NCBI GenBank assembly: GCA_946803715.1
Contig: CAMPET010000006.1
Location: 436,717-500,716, forward strand
Source of the DNA: Beroe ovata
Lineage: Eukaryota > Ctenophora > Nuda > Beroida > Beroidae
Length of the DNA stretch: 64,000 bases
Reading direction: 5' to 3'
A program made the position numbers and the translations under genes. How positions within the stretch are numbered: position 1 is the stretch's first letter; the number at the start of each line of letters is the position of its first letter. A model generated the notes under the pieces. It had not been told where the DNA came from, ran no database searches, and worked only from the letters and a program-made list of their open reading frames with translations. Of the stretch, positions 31,801 to 41,207 are shown piece after piece.

Positions 31801-33637
31801 TGAGACACAAGATCTGTCTCAAGTTCATTCCCTTCATGTCCTCCGTCTTGTGATTTCCTCTGCAAAACTTCGACTCCACGTCCTACAGTTTACCGATCAA
31901 GTCAGTGCTTAGTGCTTACTACTTATGCCATCACAGTAGGAGTTCTTTCATGATATTGGGAAATGTAACACCTTTTCTAATGGTATTGTTTTCCCAGATT
32001 TGCGAGCTTTGTTACACCGGCTTCGTACACAAGTACTGGGTAGTTCGTAACGCTAGCTTCTTGCTGTTCGTAGAGCTGGTGAACTTCATTCTTGGTCACA
32101 AAAACACTGAATATGACTGTGGTTACAGGTAATTTATTGTTTATAATTCTGCTTAGGGCTCTTGATATCCCCCTAGATCGTTAACTCAAGTCACTGTTCT
32201 TAATTCATCCCATCCCTCTTTACTTCCTGCAGGTCGAGTTTATCTATCAGAGAACTGAAACACCACCACCCGGGAATCTTCAGACAAGTCCTGGATAACC
32301 TTAGTATACGAACATCTTCAATCAGCACCCTATCCTGTCCAACTCTCTTCCTGTCTCTTATGATAGCTTCCAAACTCTACCCGGACCCTCTGCCATGTGT
32401 CTCAGAATATGGAAATCAGATCGATGATGCTGCTGTTGATGGAAATGATGTTGGTGAAGTTGATGAGGATGTCGGTGATGTGTTTGGGAAGTACATTTTC
32501 CGTCTCCTCTCCTCTCCTCTATTCAAGCTGCGGAGTGTCGCTGCTCGTACGCTCCCCCTTGTTTCACCTCTCCCAGCACTCCACAGATATGTCACAGAGT
32601 GCAGCAGCTCAACCATGCTATCGTGTAGAGGTAACCAGTTGCATGGTATCCTCATGTTTCTTCTCGAATACTGCAAGATGTACCCCTCTGATTTTGTGAA
32701 TTATTTTACTTCAATCGAAATACTTCGAGGTAAGTTGGAAAATGGAGAATTTCTGACCATCAATGGAACTTTGGTATTGCAAATTTTCATAGCACTTCGG
32801 AAATCGAATCTGATCTCCCTCAATTTGAATGTCAAGATACCAGATAAAGACTACCCTTCTGGAATTAAAGATTATCTTGGTATTTGGCACATTGAAAATG
32901 GGGAGCACGAAATGGCTTTCCTACTCATACAGAAACATTACCTTCAACTTACAGAGATATTCTGGAACAATCTCAACACAGAATTCTACAATTATGTCTC
33001 CCCTGACAACATCATTTGGTTGCTACAGGAGTTACCATCATCTCAATACAAGTGTAGGAGCCTGGTTAAGTGTGCTTTTCATGCGCTCAACTGTCGACAG
33101 ATAGAAAATTTCTGCATTCCCAGCAATATTGTGCAATACCTATCAGAAAATATTGTCCGTTACCGAGCTCTCTGTGTGCTGCTATCTCTTACCTACAATG
33201 TCGGGGTCACAGAGTCTGATGAGTCCGTCCTAACACCATCTGACAAGGAACTGTCCTTCGACCAGTGCAATATCGACTACCTTGTTCAGATATTTAGTAT
33301 CCGGAAATGTAACTACAACACACCTCTCTTTGCGAGGGTTTTGTGCGCGGCGCAGCTGCACGTGCAATCAGAGGTTGAGGATCTCAGGACACGTGCTATT
33401 GAATTCTGCATGACACATTGTTGTGATGACGTTAGATCACATGGTGTTACTCCTAGATATGCACTGGAGTGTGTCAGGGAGTTTATGAGACACAACACGA
33501 GTAGGAATGTATTCGTGGCGGCTGTTAATGATATTAGGACTAAGGTTTTATCCGGGGATTATTCGGGTTTTAGTTCTCAGTTCAATGCTCATTTTGATAG
33601 AAGGGTTTTCTTAGATTTGACAGATTTGACGTCATAG
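28804..33637 (+). CDS. THADA: THADA / Trm732-like tRNA 2'-O-methylation scaffold
   Basis: THADA is the animal homologue of yeast Trm732, partner of the FTSJ1/Trm7 methyltransferase that modifies the tRNA anticodon loop. Seven exons (28804-30123, 30230-30746, 30863-31337, 31419-31561, 31653-31900, 31998-32128, 32233-33637) join in frame to 1412 residues, shorter than the ~1950 of human. The DUF2428 core is recognisable: CRHRSVINAACNTL, then SLSRRSGGLPEATEAVL (the family R-R-S-A-G-L-P), then KYWVVRNASFLLFVELV and HHPGIFRQVLD. LFKLRSVAARTLPLVSP and RGNQLHGILMFLLEY follow, as in the C-terminal HEAT-like part. The first third is helical with no motif I can name. The donor at 31901 is GTCAGT, slightly unusual. 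The start is the only ATG before the long first exon. Confidence 0.88.
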
Positions 33638-33917
33638 AGGCATTGATTGCAATACAAGTTACAATCTTTTTACTCATCAAATACACTAATTATGAATAGG
33701 GCGAAGAATATTTTGAATTCTTTGAAGTTGAATAGATCTACCTACAAAATCTCCTTTTAGAATAATAATCGATCACCAAAATCAATTTGGTGAATCAATT
33801 GAACAAAACAATTCCTAGCCACATTGATAAATCAATCATGTAATGAATGTCTATTGTCCAGTTGATACATGATATACCCCGATATAGTGTTGGCAGTTCG
33901 TCATGTCACACACAGAT

Positions 33918-34580
33918 TCACACGACAGTCCACACTTCATATCCAGTAGCGATAGAAAAGGCATCATCGTCAAAGTCCACTTTTCTTTCCCTGTTGTATT
34001 CGTCACACATATTCTCATAAGGCCTGCATCCAGCCACCTCCCATTCCACACTCCACTTCACTTGCTGATCCAGACCGGGAATAAACACTGCAAAGCCAAA
34101 TGAGGTTTCTAGCTCCTCCATGAAGTTAGAACTTGTTCCCACGGTTACGCTGGTTGGCATAGAGATGCGTTTAGGTATATTGAATGCCCCTGAGTTATCG
34201 GTTCCAGTAAAGTGTAGTGAGGTGACAGTGATATTCCAGTCGTCGAATGGATTGCCGAAGAATTCGATAGACGATGGGATTATGATGTCCCGTTGTAGGC
34301 ATGAGGAAGTGTTGACCTTGATGTATCGGAAATAGGGACGACCCCCCTCTGGTGTAAGACCCTGAACTACACCCTTACAGGACAGTTGACTGTGGTTCAC
34401 ACCGCTGAACCTCCTGTGAACTGGACCTTGCTCCACATTTTCATCCTCCACCAGCTCACCAGTGTCAGGGAGGGGTGGTGAGTTGTGGTGACCCTCTGCA
34501 TCGGTTTTTCTACCTCTTGACGGTGCACCCCATGCCAGTGCAAAGAATGCAGATAGGATGAGTATGATTCTTGAAAACAT
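33918..34580 (-). CDS. Secreted protein, tandem paralogue A
   Basis: A single-exon frame of 220 residues starting with a signal peptide (MFSRIILILSAFFALAWG). A charged linker follows, then a core beginning ELVEDENVEQGPVHRRFSG with SQLSCKGVVQGLTPEGG and NTSSCLQRDI. The C-terminal half is beta-strand-like (WNITVTSLHFTG, IPKRISMPTSV, WSVEWEVAGC) and ends in an acidic stretch. There are few cysteines (four in the mature part) and two N-x-S/T sites in the core. I do not recognise the family. The neighbour at 35335-36150 is a clear paralogue with a nearly identical core. Its position behind THADA on the opposite strand makes the two genes convergent. Confidence 0.8.
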   Translation of the reverse strand: MFSRIILILSAFFALAWGAPSRGRKTDAEGHHNSPPLPDTGELVEDENVEQGPVHRRFSGVNHSQLSCKGVVQGLTPEGGRPYFRYIKVNTSSCLQRDIIIPSSIEFFGNPFDDWNITVTSLHFTGTDNSGAFNIPKRISMPTSVTVGTSSNFMEELETSFGFAVFIPGLDQQVKWSVEWEVAGCRPYENMCDEYNRERKVDFDDDAFSIATGYEVWTVV

Positions 34581-35334
34581 ATCCTAGTATAACAACACAT
34601 ACACACGCAAAGTAAACTGTCGGAAATTAGGCACTGATCTACCAGAGAAGAGGGATAGTAAGTGTCAGATATTGGGTGTCACAATGCAATTACTCCAGCC
34701 CGTTTAAATTAGATTTGACGTCTCTTTATTCCGCATTATCATGACTCCTTCTCTATACTTGCTGATGATCACGCTAGACTGCGAGGGGCTTTGTTGATAA
34801 CTGGAGGCCCGATGGACGATGGGACAAAAATACCGTACATATCGCGAAACAATATTAAAGTGATATTATAGATAAGTGATACCACAATCTACAGTATAGT
34901 GATATGTAGGCCGCAAGGCCATACCAATAACATACAGATATGATGCCTATGATTTAATGGAATATGGTATTCAGTTATTGTTGTTGAATTACGATTAACA
35001 AATCTGCCCAAATGTAAGTTGTATTGTAAGTTGTTTTGTGTGAGATTGCGAATTTTCTATTATTTTCCGTCATTTCTGAAGGAAATAGGAATCCAATCAC
35101 TTAACTGAAACAAATTAAACCATTTAATTTGATACTTATTATGACCTCATTTAGTTGGTATAAAATACATGCTGAAACTTGCCATACAATAGGTACCTAT
35201 AATGTAGAATCTAGCTCATCTATGAGTCTAAAAGTATACATTCACCGATGCAAAAGAAAGTGAAGTGAAAAACATCTTTATCAACTATAAAAACTATGCT
35301 AATTTGTTAGAAAGACACTGTCCCCCATATCCAT
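34581..35334. other. Spacer between tandem secreted genes
   Basis: AT-rich promoter region of paralogue A and 3' UTR of paralogue B. No further copy or frame is seen. Confidence 0.5.
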
Positions 35335-36150
35335 TCATACCATTTGCCAAACCTGGAAACCCTCTTGAGCCATGTGGAAAGCGTTCCTATCGTAAGTATG
35401 AGATCTTTCGTTGTAGTAGTCCTCGCATATGTTGGACTGGGTATCAGTTTCCTCATCAAAGGTGTTGAAGCATGCTCCTATTTCCCATTCTACAGTCCAC
35501 TGCACTTGTTGATCTAGTGCCGGGAAGAAAACCCCAAATCCAAAGTAGGTTTCCATGTGATCACGCTTCTCGTGGCCTCGGAAGTCAGTTTCGTAGTATC
35601 CAGTTTCAAACATAACATTGGTTGGCATCGAGATACGTTTGGGAATCTTGAAAGCCATCTTCTTGTCCTCTCCTCTAAAGACTAGTCGTGTAACAGAAAT
35701 GTTCCATAGATCGAAGACCGAATCCACTTCATACGAGAAGTAATGGAAGTTGGGGAAGATGATGTCCCGTTGTAGGCATGAGGAAGTGTTGACCTTGATG
35801 TATCGAAAATAAGGACGACCCCCCTCTGGTGTAAGACCCTGAACTACACCCTTACAGGACAGTTGACTGTGGTTCTCACCGCTGAACCTCCTGTGAACTG
35901 GACCTTGCTCCACATTTTCATCCTCCACCAGCTCAGTGATCTTGGGGAGGGGTATGGTTCTTGTTGCAGAGTCATCAGAGTCCTCCTCTGAGTCGTCGCT
36001 GACAGCTCCATTCGCGGGTCTCTCTACTCTTTCCCCAGCGACTCTGCCTCCATTGTCCTTGTTAGCACCTTTCCCAGAATTGCCTTTGCCCCGTCGCTGT
36101 CCAAAAGCCAGGGACAAGACAAGGACCACTACCAGCAGTCTTGGTAACAT
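35335..36150 (-). CDS. Secreted protein, tandem paralogue B
   Basis: A single-exon frame of about 271 residues. I start it at the Met of MLPRLLVVVLVLSLAFG, a good signal peptide, because the upstream in-frame Met (36198) would bury this segment. A Lys/Gly/Asn-rich then acidic Ser/Asp linker (DDSEEDSDDSAT) precedes the core ELVEDENVEQGPVHRRFSG, identical to paralogue A except for one residue over about 57. The C-terminal half is homologous but diverged (WNISVTRLVFRG, IPKRISMPTNV, WTVEWEIGAC) with several indels. Single exon, unknown family. It diverges from ACADS across a 550-base region. Confidence 0.8.
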   Translation of the reverse strand: MLPRLLVVVLVLSLAFGQRRGKGNSGKGANKDNGGRVAGERVERPANGAVSDDSEEDSDDSATRTIPLPKITELVEDENVEQGPVHRRFSGENHSQLSCKGVVQGLTPEGGRPYFRYIKVNTSSCLQRDIIFPNFHYFSYEVDSVFDLWNISVTRLVFRGEDKKMAFKIPKRISMPTNVMFETGYYETDFRGHEKRDHMETYFGFGVFFPALDQQVQWTVEWEIGACFNTFDEETDTQSNICEDYYNERSHTYDRNAFHMAQEGFQVWQMV

Positions 36151-36702
36151 CGTGAGATTCTGTAACGAATGTAAAGAGAGAGGGAGTGAATTGGACACAC
36201 GCGGATGTGACTTTCATTCACCGGCTGGGTAGCTTTGCAGGCCTCTAATTCGGTTATTGGAGCTAGAATTCGATTACCGTCCTTGTGAAAGTCTGGGAGT
36301 CCTTATTAAATTAGGAAATCAAACTCAATAGAGGAGCTGAAGCCTAGCTATATGAAGGCATCTTGAGATAACGCAGAATTATTCGATTATCCATTCATAT
36401 TCATTCCAAAATGAATAATGAATAAGTTTCTGCATAATATAACGATGGCTAAGTTTCTGCAAAAATAACTTGCGATTATGCTAAGATGGAGCATGTTTGG
36501 GATATTCAAAGGAATCTATTCTCTTTCATTTAAGTTCACAGTATTTTATAACAACCTCGTGAACCGATCCCTCATCCTGTGTTCATGTACCATCAGCTAG
36601 TTCACGACTCAGCTGTCTCAACTTCAGACATTTAGAGTAACCAGTCCTAGCGACGCCCATATTATCACGTCATTATCACACCCTCTCTCTGAATAGCTCA
36701 AG
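36151..36702. promoter_or_regulatory. Divergent promoter region, secreted gene B and ACADS
   Basis: About 550 bases between the start codons of two divergently transcribed genes, so both promoters must lie here. No clear TATA box or known site stands out. The part near 36400 repeats ATGAATAATGAATAAGTTTC-like phrases. Confidence 0.5.
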
Positions 36703-39076
36703 ATGTGGGGCAGATTATGTCGACCTGCTCTCCTCCGCCAAGCAGTACAGAACACCACACCCTCAGTCACACCCTCAGTCACAACAGTGCGCGGTGTGTC
36801 GACAACGTTGCTACCGGAGGACATCGAGCTGCTCAGACAAACGTGCTGGGACTTTGCTGAAAACGAGTTGAAGCCTGTGGCATGGGATGTGGATAAACAC
36901 AGTTACTACCCTGAGGAACAGGTCAGCACAAGACGTGTACACTGTTAAATGTACACTGTATACTGTATAGTGTATCTAGTGTATGTACTGTGAAGTGTTT
37001 ACTGTGCACACGGGTACACTGTACAGTGTAACGTGCAGTACCTAGAGCTGATCATAATTGAGATTTTGGAATCGTTGATCGATTGTGATACGTCCGTTCC
37101 ATGTACATTGCACAATGAAACTTTTATTCGTCCATGTTTTATACCTATTACCTATTATTTAACTCATGAGAATGTCTCAAAAGTTGAAATGTTCAAATGC
37201 AACGGAAACAGTAGCTTGCTTTCCAATCGTTTAATAAAATTGTCACATCACACCTATTCGGTGCGTATTGCCCAAATTTCACTCGGCTTCGCCTCGAGAA
37301 ATATGGCCAAATACGCACCTCATAGCTGTGATGTAACAATATTACTTACTTACTTACTGTATCATAATTTTCTTCTTATTTAAAGGTAAAGAAGATGGGA
37401 GAGATGGGTCTGATGGGAATGGTAGCTCCAGAAGAACTGGGAGGGGCAGGGATGGGTTATCTTGCTTACGCTGTGGCTATGGAGGAGATATCTCGTGGAT
37501 GTGCCACAGCCGGCGTCATTCTGTCTGTCAATAACGTGAGATCCCATCATTTGTATACGTGTGTGTCATTTGTGGTGATAGCTCGATAAAAGCTAGAGAA
37601 AAACTAGATGAAAAACTAGATAGTTTGGTTGTTGCAGTATCCTGATGAAAAACAAATCCACGATTTTCTCATCCCCTCCTCCCCAGTCGCTCTACTTGGG
37701 ACCTCTCCTAGCCCACGCTAACGAGGCTCAGAAGGAGAAGTGGGTGACTCCCTTCCTCGATGGTAACCATGTCGGGTGTTTCTGTCTGAGTGAGCCTGGT
37801 AATGGGAGTGACGCAGGAGCGGCTAGCACCACTGCCACCAAAACATCAGACGGCTACGAGCTGAATGGTGCCAAGGCATGGATCACAAATGGGTATGAGT
37901 CTGAGGCGGCAATTGTGTTTGCCACCACTGACAAAGCAAAGAAACACAAAGGTAAGTGCTGTGAACAGTGAAAGAGAGATGCATCTTTCATGCTGAACTT
38001 TTTTTGTCGAATAAGATACTTGGTTGATCCAAGGAGGTTTCCTCTACAGGTATTTCTACGTTTGTTGTTCCGAAACCCCACGAGGGTATTTCCCTGGGTA
38101 AGAAGGAAGATAAGTTGGGGATAAAGGGGTCCTCAACGTGTGTGATAAACTTTGACAACTGTCAAATCGGGGATGACAACTTGCTCGGGCCCCCGGGCAT
38201 GGGGTTCAAGATAGCTATGGTAATTTGCTGTTTTATACCATTGGGGCATCACTCAATTCAACGATTATTGATTATCTGACATCGATTCTAGCGGTGCTTA
38301 GAGTCAGTTTAGTAGCGAAAATTTGTCAGAATCTAAGGCAGTCTATTCTATGTAATGTATTATATTCTCACTTTACAGCAAACTCTTGATGCTGGTCGTA
38401 TTGGAGTGGCAGGGCAGGCACTGGGCATCGCCCAGGCATCGCTGGAATGTGCTGTCGCTTACTCGCAACAGAGAACCGCATTCGGCAAGCCGATATCAGC
38501 TCTACAATCAATCCAGGTATTGTACTGTGAAATTCTCAGTCAGAAATGAACTCGAAATCAGATGAAATCAGTTGTGAATAATTTTGGAAAGAAGACGTGA
38601 CAGTATCAATACCTCAGCACAAATTAGCGGACATGGAGTGTAAGATCTGGTCTGCGAGGCATCTCAATTGGCATGCCGCCAGGTTGAAAGATGAAGGACA
38701 CAGCTACACGAAGGAGGCTGCAATGGCTAAACTGGTCGCATCGGAAACTGCCACTTACTGTGCTCACCAGGTTATTATCAAGGGAGATGGCTTCCTCACC
38801 CTGTATTTTTTTTTCTTAAATCAGTCTAACCTACACTATCATCCAGTACTTTGCTTGCTACAAGCTGTCCTGCAACTATCCCGTGATGCTACTGTGATCT
38901 ATTATCCATATTGTGTCCTCCAGGCAATACAAGTGCTGGGTGGTATGGGCTATGTGAGTGACATGCCTGCTGAACGCCACTACAGGGATGCACGCATCAC
39001 GGAGATATACGAGGGTACGAGTGAGATTCAGAGACTCGTTATTGCCGGAAACCTCCTCAAGGAAATGGTACAATGA
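36703..39076 (+). CDS. ACADS: Short-chain acyl-CoA dehydrogenase, mitochondrial
   Basis: ACADS catalyses the first step of short-chain fatty-acid oxidation in the mitochondrion and passes electrons to ETF. Seven exons (36703-36921, 37386-37535, 37687-37951, 38050-38219, 38379-38516, 38618-38770, 38924-39076) join in frame to 415 residues, matching the 412 of human. The N-terminus [18 protein letters not shown] is a presequence. Family blocks are near-identical: [72 protein letters not shown] and [20 protein letters not shown]. The Glu in IYEGTSE is the catalytic base of this subfamily. Intron 1 contains a MITE-like element. The tail LKEMVQ replaces the usual LLRSYRS. Confidence 0.96.
36937..37035. 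repeat. TACACTGTA-rich cryptic repeat in ACADS intron 1
   Basis: A hundred bases made largely of variants of ACACTGTA and ACTGTATAGTGT, starting within 20 bases of the exon 1 donor. A similar unrelated-looking run occurs at 60100-60250 in an LRR-gene intron. Confidence 0.7.
37163..37340. mobile_element. MITE-like element, copy 1
   Basis: The segment 37239-37340 begins ATTGTCACATCACACCTATT and ends with the complement (CATAGCTGTGATGTAACAAT), giving ~45-base terminal inverted repeats around a short loop. About 75 bases upstream (ACTCATGAGAATGTCTCAAA) also match copy 2 at 51131-51296, so the full repeat is longer than the hairpin. It lies inside ACADS intron 1. Confidence 0.8.
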
Positions 39077-39564
39077 CGATCCTCCGCCATCACAGTGTGT
39101 GACGTATTGCGGCCCTGGTGTGACGTGACACGAGCAGCTTTTGTAGAGATTTTCTTCTGATCTGTCATAGATGTTTTATGTTGTTTCGAATTTGTGCTAC
39201 GCGCTTGAGTGTAATATTTATATGTGAATAGTGCTCGTGGCATCTAAAAATGTCCCTGAATTCATTGGCTCATTTGATACCGCACCCTGGCCCCGAAATG
39301 AAAAGACGATTTTTATCAGAATGATATCATTTTAAAATTTTTCAACGCTCCAGTATTCAGGATGCATGTTGATAAATTGGTTGCCTGATTAGCTAGTTTG
39401 AGTAATTTCGTACTTATTATGTCAAATCAATACTTAATGATGTCATCAATCCATTGCATCTATCGCTTTTTCACTACCGTAAGACCAAATATTTGACTCA
39501 AAGCACATGATTGAAGTATTTGACAAAATGCAATGATTCGTCACCAACCCCCTTAGATGGCAAG
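39077..39564. other. Spacer, ACADS 3' UTR and NAB promoter
   Basis: AT-rich interval between two plus-strand genes. An in-frame extension of the NAB-like frame runs to 39511 but starts with TTG, so I use the ATG at 39565. Confidence 0.5.
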
Positions 39565-40944
39565 ATGTCCATCGCCAAATCGATCAAGGCAGTTCTCAGA
39601 GAAGCCAATCTGTCATCATACTTGGAACAGTTCCAGAAGCTGGGAGCTGATGATCCACAACAGATAGCCAAGATGACCGAATCCTCCTTCCTCTTACTAT
39701 TGGAGCATGTTGGGATGTCAGAGAAACCATTCCACGTATCCCGTCTCCTTACCATCCTGGCTGAAACATACGGTGTCAGCCCGTCATACGAAATCCCACC
39801 AGTCCCCGAGAAGAGCAAGCTGGTGTACCAGGGCCAGCCTGAGTTTGTATCCCGTGTAAACTACGCCATGTTTGAGAGTGTCGGCAGCACGCGCCGCCGA
39901 AACCTCAAGCCGTACTACGGCCAAGTGGAACTGCCGTCTGACGAGGTGTTTGCGGAGTGTACGGATGTGAGGAGCGAGGAGGAGACACACGAGTTGATTA
40001 CCCAGCTCGCTGCAATTTACAAGGGGAGTAAACTCAACAAGTATCAGCAGTATATAAACGCGTGTGCGGCTGAGTTAGCGGTCAGAGACCCCACTCTGTT
40101 AGCACGGAGAAGTGTACTCATTGAGAAGGCAAGGGAGGTCAATGTCAGGGGTGGGAAATTCAAGTTTAACAGGGGATTCAGTAGTTCTAAGTACGCGTCA
40201 GACGAGCCGGTCAGGAAGGGGGAAGCTAACTTTGCAGTTGCGAATAGACACCGTGAGAAGCGACTCAATGAGATCCGAGCATTGGAGAGTACGGTCAGCA
40301 GTTGTGTGTTTCAGAAGGAGGGACTGGTGGAGCGACTCAAGCACGAGACTGACCGGGACAACAAGGTTGCCATAGGAACTGTTCGGTCTCGATTAGATAG
40401 TCTGGAGGAACAGATATATGTGTCAAAGAAGAAGTTGAGTAAGCTGCGACTAGCTCAACGCAGATCTGAAAAGTATTTCTCTGTCAAGCTTGCTAAACAC
40501 ATGAACATTAAGGAGGACAAGGAGTCGATATCGAACCCGGGTAGTCCAGAAGTGAACACAGCACCTATCAGAATAATGAACAGTAGGAAACGCAGGAGAG
40601 TGCACTCGGATGAACCAGCCACCGTGAATCTGAACACCCACGATATTGAAATATCTGGAGATTACACGCAGCACGCGACGTCTCATTACGATAGTGCTAA
40701 TCAGGAATGTGGTGGAATAGAAGTGCAAAGTGATATACTAACTGATGTGTTCAACAGTGCTATGAATGTGTATGAGGATATCAGTAGTGGGACATACGAC
40801 ACATCCATGGATCCTGATCATATGGCCGGAGGTGGTAATGATGTTGCTAGCCACAATGAATCAATATCCATCGATCCAGTGGGGAGTGTCATTACAGTGA
40901 CTTGTTCTTCGTCATCCCTGGAAAACACTCTTGATGTTAGTTGA
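39565..40944 (+). CDS. NAB-like co-repressor (NGFI-A-binding protein family)
   Basis: NAB proteins bind EGR zinc-finger factors and repress or modulate their target genes through the NuRD/CHD4 complex. A single exon encodes 459 residues. Residues 4-70 match NAB conserved region 1: IKAVLREANLSSYLEQFQKL, GADDPQQIAKM and LEHVGMSEKPFHVSRLLTIL. This is a SAM-like oligomerisation domain. Residues about 140-190 match NCD2: THELITQLAAIYKGS, INACAAELAVRDPTLLARRS. A coiled-coil Lys/Arg-rich segment follows, then a basic patch NSRKRRRVHSD (nuclear localisation) and an acidic Ser-rich tail. The absence of introns is notable, because vertebrate NAB genes have several. The start is the ATG immediately before the domain. 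Confidence 0.85.
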   Translation: MSIAKSIKAVLREANLSSYLEQFQKLGADDPQQIAKMTESSFLLLLEHVGMSEKPFHVSRLLTILAETYGVSPSYEIPPVPEKSKLVYQGQPEFVSRVNYAMFESVGSTRRRNLKPYYGQVELPSDEVFAECTDVRSEEETHELITQLAAIYKGSKLNKYQQYINACAAELAVRDPTLLARRSVLIEKAREVNVRGGKFKFNRGFSSSKYASDEPVRKGEANFAVANRHREKRLNEIRALESTVSSCVFQKEGLVERLKHETDRDNKVAIGTVRSRLDSLEEQIYVSKKKLSKLRLAQRRSEKYFSVKLAKHMNIKEDKESISNPGSPEVNTAPIRIMNSRKRRRVHSDEPATVNLNTHDIEISGDYTQHATSHYDSANQECGGIEVQSDILTDVFNSAMNVYEDISSGTYDTSMDPDHMAGGGNDVASHNESISIDPVGSVITVTCSSSSLENTLDVS

Positions 40945-41207
40945 TAATAATAGTACGATTAACCTTGAATATTCCTGCTGACTTATCAATTATTTGTTTT
41001 TTCATATTATTCCCTAATATTTTTCATCATAATTGTAATTGCATGCGACTCCATTTTACTTGTAAATGCGAACTTATAGTTGATACCTACATAAACGTTT
41101 CTCAACTTCGGTTTCATTGCATCTTGATATCGGAATCGTTGATAAATGGAGTACATACATCAGATTATCAGGTGCTGTTGTTTTAGGAATGGCATAGAAG
41201 AACTCGC
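40945..41207. other. Short spacer upstream of CCDC13
   Basis: A 260-base AT-rich gap between the NAB stop codon and the CCDC13 ATG. No coding feature is seen. Confidence 0.5.
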
